NCBI RefSeq assembly: GCF_001073085.1
Contig: NZ_JVFV01000042.1
Location: 124,001 to 188,000, forward strand
Direction of reading: 5' to 3'
Length of the DNA: 64,000 bases
Source of the DNA: Streptococcus pseudopneumoniae
GTDB taxonomy: Bacteria; Bacillota; Bacilli; Lactobacillales; Streptococcaceae
Shown: in pieces, positions 6,629 through 15,294 of the stretch
How positions within the stretch are numbered: position 1 is the stretch's first letter
How the letters are laid out: each line of letters begins with the position of its first letter
Position numbers and translations under genes: made by a program
The notes under the pieces: model-generated
Databases searched by the model: none
What the model was told of the DNA's origin: nothing
What the model saw: the letters and a program-made list of their open reading frames with translations, nothing else

Positions 6629-8590
6629 ATGATTAAGATTACTTTCCCTGATGGCGCTGTTCGTGAATTCGAATCAGGCGTTACAACTTTTGAAATTGCT
6701 CAATCCATCAGCAATTCTCTAGCTAAAAAAGCTCTTGCTGGTAAATTCAACGGCAAACTCATCGACACTACTCGTGCTATCACTGAAGATGGAAGCATCG
6801 AAATCGTGACACCAGATCACGAAAATGCCCTTGACATCTTGCGTCACTCTGCTGCTCACTTGTTTGCCCAAGCTGCTCGTCGCCTTTTCCCAGACATTCA
6901 CTTGGGTGTCGGTCCAGCTATCGAAGATGGTTTCTACTATGATACAGACAACCAAGCTGGTCAAATCTCTAACGAAGACCTTCCTCGTATCGAAGAAGAA
7001 ATGCAAAAAATCGTTAAAGAAAACTTCCCATCTATTCGTGAGGAAGTGACTAAAGATGAAGCGCGTGAAATTTTCAAAAACGATCCATACAAGTTAGAAT
7101 TGATCGAAGAACACTCAGAAGACGAGGGTGGCTTGACCATCTATCGTCAAGGTGAGTATGTAGACCTTTGCCGTGGCCCACACGTCCCATCAACTGGTCG
7201 TATCCAAATCTTCCACCTTCTTAACGTAGCTGGTGCTTACTGGCGTGGAAATAGCGACAATGCGATGATGCAACGGATCTACGGTACTGCCTGGTTTGAC
7301 AAGAAAGACTTGAAGAACTACCTTCAAATGCGTGAAGAAGCCAAAGAACGTGACCACCGTAAACTTGGTAAAGAATTGGATCTCTTTATGATTTCTCAAG
7401 AAGTGGGTCAAGGTCTTCCATTCTGGTTGCCAAATGGTGCGACGATCCGTCGTGAGTTGGAACGCTATATCGTTGATAAAGAAGTCGCAGCAGGTTACCA
7501 ACACGTCTACACTCCACCAATTGCTTCTGTAGAACTTTATAAGACTTCAGGTCACTGGGATCACTACCGTGAAGACATGTTCCCACCAATGGATATGGGG
7601 GATGGGGAAGAATTCGTTCTTCGTCCAATGAACTGTCCTCACCACATCGAAGTTTACAAACACCATGTGCACTCTTACCGCGAATTGCCAATCCGTATCG
7701 CTGAAATCGGTATGATGCACCGTTATGAAAAATCTGGTGCTCTCACAGGACTTCAACGTGTGCGTGAAATGTCTCTGAATGATGGTCATACCTTTGTGGC
7801 TCCAGAACAAATCGAGGAAGAATTCAAGAAGATCCTTCAATTGATCATCGATGTGTATGAAGACTTTAACTTGACAGATTATCGTTTCCGCTTGTCTTAC
7901 CGTGATCCTGAAGACAAACACAAATACTTTGATAACGATGAAATGTGGGAAAATGCTCAACGCATGTTGAAAGCTGCCGTTGATGATATGGGTGTTGAGT
8001 ACTATGAAGCTGAAGGGGAAGCAGCCTTCTACGGACCAAAATTGGATATCCAAGTGAAAACAGCTCTTGGTAAAGAAGAAACTCTTTCAACTATCCAACT
8101 GGACTTCTTGCTTCCAGAACGCTTTGATCTTCATTACATTGGAGCAGACGGTGAAGAACATCGCCCAGTTATGATCCACCGTGGGGTTATCTCAACTATG
8201 GAACGCTTCACAGCGATCTTGATTGAGAACTACAAGGGTGCCTTCCCAACATGGCTGGCACCACACCAAGTAACCCTTATCCCAGTATCTAACGAGAAAC
8301 ACGTGGACTACGCTTGGGAAGTGGCTAAGAAGCTCCGTGACCGTGGTGTCCGTGCAGACGTGGATGAGCGCAATGAAAAAATGCAGTTCAAGATTCGTGC
8401 GTCTCAAACTCAAAAGATTCCTTACCAATTAATCGTTGGAGACAAGGAAATGGAAGAGCAAGCCGTAAACGTTCGCCGTTATGGTCAAAAAGAAACTGAA
8501 ACTATGCCGGTAGACGCATTTGTAGAATTGATTCTTGCAGATATCGCTAACAAATCTCGTGTTGAGAAATACGATTACGATATGATATAA
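6629..8590 (+). CDS. thrS: Threonyl-tRNA synthetase
   Basis: Cytoplasmic class II aminoacyl-tRNA synthetase that charges tRNA-Thr. Domains in order: TGS (1-62), editing domain with HSAAH near 73 and CRGPH near 180, class II catalytic core (about 240-540) with zinc ligand Cys in MNCPHH near 335, motif 2 around MMHRYE and motif 3 [14 protein letters not shown] near 515, then the anticodon-binding domain (545-640). AAGGAG precedes the ATG. The last six residues (YDYDMI) continue past NKSRVEK, where I remember homologues ending; a second partial copy of this 3' end lies at 10183. Expression is set by the T-box leader. Confidence 0.98.
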   Translation: MIKITFPDGAVREFESGVTTFEIAQSISNSLAKKALAGKFNGKLIDTTRAITEDGSIEIVTPDHENALDILRHSAAHLFAQAARRLFPDIHLGVGPAIEDGFYYDTDNQAGQISNEDLPRIEEEMQKIVKENFPSIREEVTKDEAREIFKNDPYKLELIEEHSEDEGGLTIYRQGEYVDLCRGPHVPSTGRIQIFHLLNVAGAYWRGNSDNAMMQRIYGTAWFDKKDLKNYLQMREEAKERDHRKLGKELDLFMISQEVGQGLPFWLPNGATIRRELERYIVDKEVAAGYQHVYTPPIASVELYKTSGHWDHYREDMFPPMDMGDGEEFVLRPMNCPHHIEVYKHHVHSYRELPIRIAEIGMMHRYEKSGALTGLQRVREMSLNDGHTFVAPEQIEEEFKKILQLIIDVYEDFNLTDYRFRLSYRDPEDKHKYFDNDEMWENAQRMLKAAVDDMGVEYYEAEGEAAFYGPKLDIQVKTALGKEETLSTIQLDFLLPERFDLHYIGADGEEHRPVMIHRGVISTMERFTAILIENYKGAFPTWLAPHQVTLIPVSNEKHVDYAWEVAKKLRDRGVRADVDERNEKMQFKIRASQTQKIPYQLIVGDKEMEEQAVNVRRYGQKETETMPVDAFVELILADIANKSRVEKYDYDMI

Positions 8591-8674
8591 TTCTCGATTT
8601 TACTGACCAATAATTGAGCAATCCCTATTCGAATTTTGTCATAAGAGATAAAACCTGGGATAAAAATTCCAGCT

Positions 8675-8717
8675 AAATAAAGAAGCAACAACTGAAAACG
8701 TTGTTGCTTCTTTATTT
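8675..8717 (+). terminator. thrS terminator
   Basis: Long perfect inverted repeat, about 18 bp per arm (AAATAAAGAAGCAACAAC and its complement) around a short loop. It is symmetrical, so it can act on both strands. Confidence 0.85.
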
Positions 8718-8850
8718 AGTCTGAGCTAGTAGTGATTGGTCAAACCACCACAAATAGTATCCTCATCAATAATCCTTTCTATCCATTAACTTTTGGATAT
8801 AGGATATCCTCCCAAGATTTGCTTCCATGAGTTAGATAAGTTGACTATCC

Positions 8851-9900
8851 TCAATCCTTGTCTGCCTCATTTTCTTTTACGAGATCGTTTTGTGAATCTT
8901 TTTCAGAGAGTTTTTGATCGATATACTGGTTAATGGTTTCGTAAAATTCCTTGGTCGTCTCACTATCTAATTTTGTCGAATTATGGACTTGATTGACTTT
9001 CAATTGAACAGATTGAATACCGTAAGAGGCCTGCTTTTGGCGAATGGTTTCTAATTCTTCTTCTGAAATCGGATCTCCAACAACCGTCAAGACCAATTCA
9101 TTGTTCCTTGACTTGTAGACTTGATTAATGACCGTATGATTGGCGAACTCTTTTCCTACAAATTGTTTGATCCCTTCTTTTCGTGCTTGATCCATCGTCA
9201 GAGTGACTGCTGAATAGCTAGCTGGAAGAACCAATAATACAATCAAGGAGATCAACCCAATTCTCATTTTAATGTTTAGCTCTTTAAATGAACTTAAAGG
9301 AGATTTTCTCATCATAATTCTTGTTCCAACAATGTTGGCTAGCATGATAAAGACACAGTTAATCAAGAAAAGATAGAGGGCCCCAAATAAAAATCGTACA
9401 TTTCCATTAGCTAAACCATAGCCTGCAGTACAGATAGGTGGCATCAGAGCTGTTGCAATGGCTACTCCTGGCACGATATTGTTTGCTTCTTTTTTCCTTG
9501 AACCAATTACGCCTGCTATCCCACCAGCAATAGCAATGAGAACATCCCAAATGGTTGGAGAGGTTCGTGCAATCAACTCACTACTTGCATAAGATAAGGG
9601 AGAAATCCAGAAATACAGAGTCGAGACAAGCAAGCTGACCAATACTTGAGTAAATAAAACCTCTAGAGATTGCTTGATTAAACGCGTATCAAAAATAGCT
9701 AAACCAAACCCCAGTCCAACAATCGGTGTCATAAGAGGGGAAATCAGCATGGCTCCAATAACGACTGCTGTTGAGTTCATATTTAGACCTATAGAGGCAA
9801 TAAAAATCGCACACATCAAAATCACTGTATCTCTTAATCGAACATGAAGGTCATCATATAGTTTCTCGCGGAATTCACGTGTTGAATAGTTTCCGGACAT
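8851..9900 (-). CDS. DUF389 family membrane protein
   Basis: Integral membrane protein of the DUF389/TIGR00341 family; the biochemical role is not established. Six or so hydrophobic segments fill residues 25-225, with family-type motifs GLNMNSTAVVIGAMLISPLMTPI (about 39-61) and GVAIATALMPPICTAGYGLA (about 148-167). A soluble C-terminal part (230-349) ends in a charged tail. AAAAGGAG precedes the ATG. It is a single gene on the minus strand, inserted between thrS and a duplicated scrap of thrS (10183), so it may be recently acquired. Confidence 0.85.
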   Translation of the reverse strand: MSGNYSTREFREKLYDDLHVRLRDTVILMCAIFIASIGLNMNSTAVVIGAMLISPLMTPIVGLGFGLAIFDTRLIKQSLEVLFTQVLVSLLVSTLYFWISPLSYASSELIARTSPTIWDVLIAIAGGIAGVIGSRKKEANNIVPGVAIATALMPPICTAGYGLANGNVRFLFGALYLFLINCVFIMLANIVGTRIMMRKSPLSSFKELNIKMRIGLISLIVLLVLPASYSAVTLTMDQARKEGIKQFVGKEFANHTVINQVYKSRNNELVLTVVGDPISEEELETIRQKQASYGIQSVQLKVNQVHNSTKLDSETTKEFYETINQYIDQKLSEKDSQNDLVKENEADKD

Positions 9901-10182
9901 TGGTTACTCCTTTTATTTCATATAATCTTGTTTCTGCATGGATGATGGTAGAGAGACTTCTGTCCAATCTTACATATTTTTAATTCTTACCTGTGATTCT
10001 TTTGAACATTATCTTTTAAATATCCGTCAGTCCATCCTACATATTATATCAAAAATTTTACAGTCTTTCCCTGAAGAAATCAATTAATTTAAAAGATAGA
10101 GAAGGGAAGAAATTTTTGTATCCTTATCCGAAGAAGAAAAACGATATCTCCTCTGAAAGTAGATACCTTTTTAATGTTTAAA
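9901..10182. other. Gene-free stretch upstream of the DUF389 gene
   Basis: AT-rich DNA that must hold the promoter of the minus-strand DUF389 gene, though no convincing -35/-10 pair stood out. A weak plus-strand terminator-like hairpin (TATCT...AGATA then CCTTTTT) lies at about 10144-10173. No coding signal was seen. Confidence 0.5.
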
Positions 10183-10245
10183 CATGATGAGTTTGTAGCA
10201 GCAATCCTAGCTGATATCGCCAATAAATCACCTGTTGAGAAATAA
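10183..10245 (+). pseudogene. Remnant of a second thrS 3' end
   Basis: Twenty codons plus TAA reading [20 protein letters not shown], which match the intact thrS C-terminus ([17 protein letters not shown]). The following AAAACCTGG...CCAGCTA also matches the bases after the intact gene (about 8650-8677). No upstream thrS sequence survives. This is a duplicated or recombined gene end rather than a functional ORF. Confidence 0.85.
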
Positions 10246-10283
10246 AAGTTAAAACCTGGTACAAAATCCCAGCTACTAAAAAA

Positions 10284-10309
10284 GAGGCTAGGACAAAAAT
10301 CCTAGCCTC
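10284..10309. terminator. Hairpin terminator, bidirectional
   Basis: Perfect stem GAGGCTAGGA-caaaaa-TCCTAGCCTC, with AAAAAA before it. This is a common streptococcal intergenic terminator shape. Confidence 0.7.
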
Positions 10310-10325
10310 TCAATTGTATTTGGAT

Positions 10326-10465
10326 TGTCGAGCAAGACGCAGTGGTTGAGTGGGCTCTACTACGCTGATTTCATCAGCTTTTACAGCCCTACTCAACTGT
10401 GCGGAGGTGGAACGACGAAATCGAATTCTAACGAATTAACGATTTCTGTCCCACTCTCTTTTTTG
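10326..10465. repeat. Small streptococcal intergenic repeat with nested hairpins (RUP-like, assignment tentative)
   Basis: Contains a strong hairpin with arms GTTGAGTgGGGCT and AGCCCtACTCAAC around an inner CTGA-tttca-TCAG, and a second hairpin with arms GAAATCG and CGATTTC around AATTC-taac-GAATT. I recognise this sequence as recurring in pneumococcal and mitis genomes, but I am not certain that it is RUP rather than another family. It carries no gene. Confidence 0.5.
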
Positions 10466-10477
10466 ATGTTTCTGTTT

Positions 10478-12469
10478 TTACATTTGAACAATTCTACGAT
10501 AGCTTCTTGAAGTAATCATAAAGATAAGTACGTAGATGAGGGCAAAGATACCACAAATAGAAAGTGTTACACTTAACATCATGGCTGAATCAACAACACC
10601 AACGACCTTGAGAATCAGGCTCAACATGTGATAAGCAAAAGCCAGATGAAGAAAGGCAAAGACCAGAGGTAGGAAGAAAACAGTCAAGACTTGTTTATTA
10701 ATGGTTTGCTTGATTTGTTTTTGGTCTAAGCCAACTTTTTGCAGGATGACAAAGCGTTCACGGTCTTCATAACCTTCTGAGATTTGTTTATAGTAGATAA
10801 CGAGAACTGTACCTACCATAAAGATGATAGAGAGGAAAATTCCAATAAAGAGAACTCCTCCAAAGAGAGCGTTCATTTCGACAGTTGACTCACTCGCAAT
10901 GTTTGCACCGTAAACCATACCATTCTCGTTCTTGAGATTGTGACTGAAATTATCAGAGTAGTTTTCAAAATCATCTGCAAGTTTGAGTTGTTCCTCTTTA
11001 CTTGCCGTCACATCCATTCCACCATATAACTGAGTGTATATAGCAGAATCCTGGTATTTATCTAAAAAGTCCTGCAAATTTGAGACAACAAGGTAGTTAT
11101 AATCTGAGATCAAAAGTACATACTGGTTAGCAACATGGTCTCTGAGGAAATCTTGCTGAATTTCTTGCTTGATCGTATAGTTCTGATTGTTAAGACTGAA
11201 TGCTTTTTGACCTTTAAGGCCATCGTTCTTAGCGAATAGTCCCACCTCATTATTCGTAAGGTTCAGCTTTTGTCCAGTCATTTTTTCATAATCCTTTTGA
11301 TCAAAGACTAGGAAAACTGTCTTGGGCATAACACTATTTTGACCTTTTTCAAAGGTGGTTAATTTGGTACCATCTTGACTAGAAAGGCCGAAACTTGCAT
11401 AGCTAAGAACATCCTTAGTGCTGATTGTTAGGTTCTTTTCGCTAGCGTATTGAGTCAAAAGCTTGTCTAAATCCTCAACTTCTACATTTTGTCCTGAAAT
11501 TGACATATCGTGAGGATACAGGAGTTTTTTAATATTTTCAGAACCATTGTAGATACTGGTTGCTGCTGACATGGTGACCAAAACCATGGTGGAAAGGATG
11601 GCAATAGTCGCTAAACCAACCGCATTTTTCTTCATACGGAAAATGAGGTTAGAAACAGAGATGAGATTATTAGGTTTGTAGTAATATTTCTTGTTTTTCT
11701 TGAGCATTTTCAAGAAAACTGTAATCCCAGCATTGAACAAGAGATAGGTTCCTAAAATGACCAGTATTACAGCTAAAAAGAAGGTAGAAATAGCTAATAG
11801 AGCATTTGTTACGCTTTGAGCTAGATAATAGCCACTACCTAAAGAGAGTAGTCCCAAGATTGTCTGAAACACTAGGAAACGGCCCTTCTTCTCACCTTTT
11901 GCTTTCTCACGAGATAGTTGGAGAGCATCCATACGGATAATGCGGATAGCATTTAGGAAGACAATGACTAAGAAGATAAAACCAAATACCAGAAGGATGG
12001 AAAGGACTACGGACCATTGGAATGTGGCTACTAACTCCACTTTCATCTTTGAAAGTTTGAGCAATAAAGCGAAAATCAGATTATCAAAGAGGGCACCAAT
12101 TCCAATCCCAGCAGTGACTGTTACTAGCCCAAATATCAAGAGTTCCTTAAAGGTCATACCAATCAAATGGCGTTTTTCTAAGCCCAACATGCCATATATG
12201 CCCAGTTCTTTGGAACGATTTTTCATGACAAAACTATTGGCATAAAGTACGATAATGGCAGATGCAAGTGTCACTACGATCAGACCTAGTTGAAGGGTAA
12301 ATTGAATAGAAGATCCACCCCGCATTTCTACCATTTTAGGATTAAAAGTTAATGAATAAAATAGATAGCTGATAGTAACTGCAAGGAGAACTGCTAGTGC
12401 AAAAGGGTAATAGAGTTTGCGGTTTTTGATTAAGTTGGAGATGGCCAACTTATTGGTTAATCGAAACAT
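10478..12469 (-). CDS. Bce-type ABC transporter permease (FtsX-like), antimicrobial peptide resistance
   Basis: Membrane subunit of a BceAB-type transporter that protects against, and senses, bacitracin or similar cell-wall-active peptides. The 663-residue architecture is typical: an FtsX-like N-terminal block of four membrane segments (about 18-250), further segments to 310, a large extracellular domain (about 320-520) and a C-terminal FtsX block (about 530-655). It starts inside the end of the ATPase gene; GAGGTGA lies just before the ATG. The partner kinase and regulator are 1 kb upstream on the same strand. I recall the pneumococcal SP_0913 product as the homologue. Confidence 0.88.
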   Translation of the reverse strand: MFRLTNKLAISNLIKNRKLYYPFALAVLLAVTISYLFYSLTFNPKMVEMRGGSSIQFTLQLGLIVVTLASAIIVLYANSFVMKNRSKELGIYGMLGLEKRHLIGMTFKELLIFGLVTVTAGIGIGALFDNLIFALLLKLSKMKVELVATFQWSVVLSILLVFGFIFLVIVFLNAIRIIRMDALQLSREKAKGEKKGRFLVFQTILGLLSLGSGYYLAQSVTNALLAISTFFLAVILVILGTYLLFNAGITVFLKMLKKNKKYYYKPNNLISVSNLIFRMKKNAVGLATIAILSTMVLVTMSAATSIYNGSENIKKLLYPHDMSISGQNVEVEDLDKLLTQYASEKNLTISTKDVLSYASFGLSSQDGTKLTTFEKGQNSVMPKTVFLVFDQKDYEKMTGQKLNLTNNEVGLFAKNDGLKGQKAFSLNNQNYTIKQEIQQDFLRDHVANQYVLLISDYNYLVVSNLQDFLDKYQDSAIYTQLYGGMDVTASKEEQLKLADDFENYSDNFSHNLKNENGMVYGANIASESTVEMNALFGGVLFIGIFLSIIFMVGTVLVIYYKQISEGYEDRERFVILQKVGLDQKQIKQTINKQVLTVFFLPLVFAFLHLAFAYHMLSLILKVVGVVDSAMMLSVTLSICGIFALIYVLIFMITSRSYRRIVQM

Positions 12470-12470
12470 A

Positions 12471-13229
12471 CTAGTTCACCTCACTTGCCATAACAGTCAA
12501 GGTGTCAGAGATTTCTTGGAACATCTGACGATCTGTCTTTTCACCACGGTAGATTTGATTATAGAGAATACCGTCCTTGATGAAAATGACACGTTTAGCA
12601 CGGCTGGCTGCAGCTGTTGAGTGGGTTACCATGAGAATGGTTTGACCTCGCTCGTTAATCTCATCGAAGACATCTAGCAGTGCTGTAGATGACTTAGAGT
12701 CTAGGGCTCCTGTTGGCTCATCAGCGAGGAGAATTTCTGGCTCTGTGATGATAGCCCTTGCAACTGCTACCCTTTGTTTTTGCCCTCCAGAGATTTCATA
12801 AGGGTACTTCTCCTGCAATTGATTGATGCCAAGATTTTCGGCCGTCACGACCAATTTTTTCATCATTTCTGTAATAGGCTTTCTAGACAAGACCAAAGGG
12901 AGTAAGATATTGTCTTTAACAGAAAGCGTATCTAACAAATTGAAGTCTTGGAAGACAAAGCCTAACTTTTCCCGACGGAAGCTTGATGCTTCAGAATTTT
13001 TAATGGTAGCTGTATCAGTTCCATTCAGATAGACCTGACCACGAGTTGGCTTGTCAAGCATAGCAAGAATATTGAGTAGGGTCGATTTACCAGAACCAGA
13101 TTCACCCATGATAGCAACGTAGTCGCCTTTTTCAACGGTAAAGTGAATATCTTTCAGGGCTTCTACTTGGTTGCCTTGAAAGCGAGTTTTATAAATCTTT
13201 TGAACGTGTTTTACATCTAATACTGTCAT
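12471..13229 (-). CDS. Bce-type ABC transporter ATP-binding protein
   Basis: Cytoplasmic ATPase of the peptide-resistance transporter, of the MacB/LolD-like class used with FtsX-type permeases. Walker A is GESGSGKST near residues 41-49, signature ISGGQKQR near 146, Walker [13 protein letters not shown] near 167. It starts 14 bases after a 37-codon ORF, with AAAAGGAG before the ATG, and its stop overlaps the ribosome-binding region of the permease gene, so the three are one transcript. Confidence 0.93.
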   Translation of the reverse strand: MTVLDVKHVQKIYKTRFQGNQVEALKDIHFTVEKGDYVAIMGESGSGKSTLLNILAMLDKPTRGQVYLNGTDTATIKNSEASSFRREKLGFVFQDFNLLDTLSVKDNILLPLVLSRKPITEMMKKLVVTAENLGINQLQEKYPYEISGGQKQRVAVARAIITEPEILLADEPTGALDSKSSTALLDVFDEINERGQTILMVTHSTAAASRAKRVIFIKDGILYNQIYRGEKTDRQMFQEISDTLTVMASEVN

Positions 13230-13243
13230 TTTAACTTCTCCTT

Positions 13244-13357
13244 TTAATATCCCATTAATTGAAACTGAGCTTGCATCATTTCGATGCCGATTTGAACTCG
13301 CTCGATATCCTTTGGACTCGGCTTACTTGTATGTTTCTTTTGTAAAATTGTTTTCAT
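13244..13357 (-). CDS. 37-residue small protein heading the Bce-type ABC operon
   Basis: I do not recognise a family. The ORF opens MKTILQKKHT, continues with a Lys/Pro/Ser-rich stretch and ends QAQFQLMGY; it is basic and has no membrane segment or signal peptide. AAGGAGAG lies 7 bases before the ATG, one of the best ribosome-binding sites in the region, and the stop is 14 bases before the ATPase start. It lies downstream of the predicted BceR-type operator. It may be a real regulatory or accessory small protein or a translational leader. Confidence 0.6.
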   Translation of the reverse strand: MKTILQKKHTSKPSPKDIERVQIGIEMMQAQFQLMGY

Positions 13358-13440
13358 GGTTTCTCTCCTTTTTCTTTATGCTCTAAGTTTACTCCAAAAA
13401 AAGATGGCTTGCCATAACATAACCTTACAAAAGAGGCCTT

Positions 13441-13464
13441 TAATCTTACATTTTTGTAAGATTA
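13441..13464. promoter_or_regulatory. BceR-type operator palindrome
   Basis: Perfect 24-bp palindrome TAATCTTACA-TTTT-TGTAAGATTA. Its centre TTACA-N4-TGTAA (13446-13459) fits the TNACA-N4-TGTAA consensus that I recall for Bacillus BceR. It lies about 85-110 bases upstream of the small ORF, between the kinase gene and the ABC operon, and a TTACA half-site recurs at 13425-13429. The likely binder is the regulator encoded at 14522-15199. Confidence 0.75.
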
Positions 13465-13512
13465 CATTTTTATCTAATTGAAGCCTTTTTTCTCACTATA
13501 TCAAGGTCTAAA

Positions 13513-13544
13513 GAAGAGCTTGAAAGGTTTCTTCCAAGCTCTTC
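13513..13544 (-). terminator. Hairpin after the sensor kinase gene
   Basis: Perfect 10-bp stem GAAGAGCTTG/CAAGCTCTTC, 11 bases past the kinase stop. The T-tail on the minus strand is short (TTTA), so termination may be partial. Confidence 0.55.
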
Positions 13545-13554
13545 ACAATTCTTT

Positions 13555-14529
13555 TCATTCAATCAGTAAATTCACTTCAGAGAACTTAATCCTCACAGTT
13601 GTTCCTTGCCCAAGCTCTGATTCGATACGGATTTGATGTCCTAATTCTTGGCTGATTTTCTGGGTTAGATAGAGTCCAAGTCCAGATGACTGCTGGGTCA
13701 TTCGACCATTATAGCCTGAAAATCCGCGTTCAAAGACTCGCAATTGATCACTGTTTTTGATGCCAATCCCAGTATCCTTGATGCAAAGTTCTTGACCATC
13801 CATATAGACTTCAATTCCACCTACATTTGTGTACTTGAGGCTATTTGACAGGATTTGTTCAATGACTACCAACAGCCACTTCTTATCCGTCACAATGCTT
13901 CTATCCAAGTCATGCAGATTGATGCTAAGACCTTTCTGAATAAAGAAAAGGGCATATTTGCGAATGACTTCCTTGACCAAATCTTCTATATTTTCTTTCT
14001 TCAAAACCAAATCATCATGGAAGCTTTCTAAGCGTAGATATTGGAGTACGAGATTGGTATAGGAATCAATCTTAAAAATTTCCTGCTCCAACTGTTGTTT
14101 CAGTTGGCGATCTGCCACCTCACTTACAAGGAGTTTACTGGCTGCAATTGGTGTTTTTATCTGATGAACCCAGAGTGTATAGTAGTCCACCAAATCATTG
14201 TAGCGGTTTTCAGCATCTGATTTCTTTTGATAGAGTTCAGATTCACTTTTCTCTAATTTTTCAGTTAGAAGGACTTCCATTGGTGACTTAGCTTTTCTTT
14301 CGCCATAGAGCAATTCCTTACGATAACGTTGCAATTCTATCAAGAAATCAAATACCAAAAACAAAAATGTCAAAAATGTAGATAGAAAGAAGAAATAGTT
14401 AAAGTAGGGCACTTGACTAACAAATAGGACATCAAAAAGAAAGATGAGACCCGTCAATAACAGAATAAAAGTAAAAAAACGGCTACGCGAACGGATATAA
14501 GCTAGAAAAAAACTTTTAAGTTCAAGCAT
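13555..14529 (-). CDS. Intramembrane-sensing histidine kinase (BceS/TCS01-like)
   Basis: Membrane kinase that reports transporter activity to the adjacent regulator. It has 324 residues: two close membrane helices (about 19-36 and 42-62) with almost no extracellular loop, the hallmark of BceS-type kinases; a coiled region; H-box VHQIKTP with His122; N-box EQILSNSLKY near 230; DTGIGI near 255; and GLGLYL near 290. The start overlaps the regulator stop by 8 bases. In pneumococcus the corresponding TCS01 genes and the BceAB-type transporter are at separate loci as I recall; here they are neighbours. Confidence 0.9.
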   Translation of the reverse strand: MLELKSFFLAYIRSRSRFFTFILLLTGLIFLFDVLFVSQVPYFNYFFFLSTFLTFLFLVFDFLIELQRYRKELLYGERKAKSPMEVLLTEKLEKSESELYQKKSDAENRYNDLVDYYTLWVHQIKTPIAASKLLVSEVADRQLKQQLEQEIFKIDSYTNLVLQYLRLESFHDDLVLKKENIEDLVKEVIRKYALFFIQKGLSINLHDLDRSIVTDKKWLLVVIEQILSNSLKYTNVGGIEVYMDGQELCIKDTGIGIKNSDQLRVFERGFSGYNGRMTQQSSGLGLYLTQKISQELGHQIRIESELGQGTTVRIKFSEVNLLIE

Positions 14530-15199
14530 GTTTCAATCCGTACCCTATTCCTTTCTTGGTTTCAATAAAACCAATCAAACCTTCTTCCTCCAATTTCTTA
14601 CGCAAACGAGCGACATTAACGGACAAGGTATTGTCGTCAATAAAAAAGTCACTGTTCCAGAGTTCCCGCATCAAATCATCACGCGCTACGATATTTCCCG
14701 CATGTTCAAATAAAACCCGCAAAATCTGAAATTCATTCTTTGTTAAACTGATAGCTTTGCCATTGACATGCACATCCATCGACTTGGTATTGAGAATAAC
14801 TCCAGCATACTCTAGGAGACTCTCATCCCGTCCAAACTCATAAGAGCGGCGCAATAATCCCTGTACCTTAGCTAAAAGGACCTGCTGGTCAAAAGGCTTG
14901 GTCACAAAATCGTCAGCTCCCATATTAATAGCCATCACGATATCCATAGCCTGGTCTCTTGATGACAGAAACATAATAGGAACTTTGGAAATCTTGCGAA
15001 TCTCCTGGCACCAGTGATAACCATTAAAGAGAGGCAAGCCGATATCCATGAGAACCAGATGAGGTTGAGATTGAACAAATAGTGTCAGAACTTCCATAAA
15101 GTCTTCTACCATAACTACTTCAAAACCCCATTCAGAGAGCATTTTCCCAACTTGCTGACGGATTACTGGATCATCTTCTACTAGTAAAATCTTATGCAT
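14522..15199 (-). CDS. OmpR-family response regulator (BceR/TCS01-like)
   Basis: DNA-binding regulator phosphorylated by the adjacent kinase. Receiver domain residues 1-115: acidic pocket EDD (8-10), phospho-acceptor Asp52 in LMDIGLP, Lys in VTKPFD near 101. Winged-helix domain about 130-222 (KSMDVHVNGKAISLTKNEFQIL...ETKKGIGYGL). AGGAGGAG precedes the ATG. Its expected target is the TTACA-N4-TGTAA palindrome at 13441-13464 in front of the transporter genes. Confidence 0.93.
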   Translation of the reverse strand: MHKILLVEDDPVIRQQVGKMLSEWGFEVVMVEDFMEVLTLFVQSQPHLVLMDIGLPLFNGYHWCQEIRKISKVPIMFLSSRDQAMDIVMAINMGADDFVTKPFDQQVLLAKVQGLLRRSYEFGRDESLLEYAGVILNTKSMDVHVNGKAISLTKNEFQILRVLFEHAGNIVARDDLMRELWNSDFFIDDNTLSVNVARLRKKLEEEGLIGFIETKKGIGYGLKHA

Positions 15200-15294
15200 C
15201 TGCTCCTCCTTTTTTTATATTATAGCAAAATTCTTCTGACTACTAGCGAAATTGATGTAAATCTGATATGATAAAAGTTAAGAAAGGAATTCTC

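Noticed and set aside
7547-8053. 168-codon frame antisense to thrS
   Set aside because: Shadow of a strongly conserved synthetase; codon bias belongs to thrS and no promoter or ribosome-binding site was seen.
10325-10510. 61-codon frame on the plus strand
   Set aside because: It lies inside the nested-hairpin intergenic repeat and overlaps the end of the Bce-type permease gene; no start signal.
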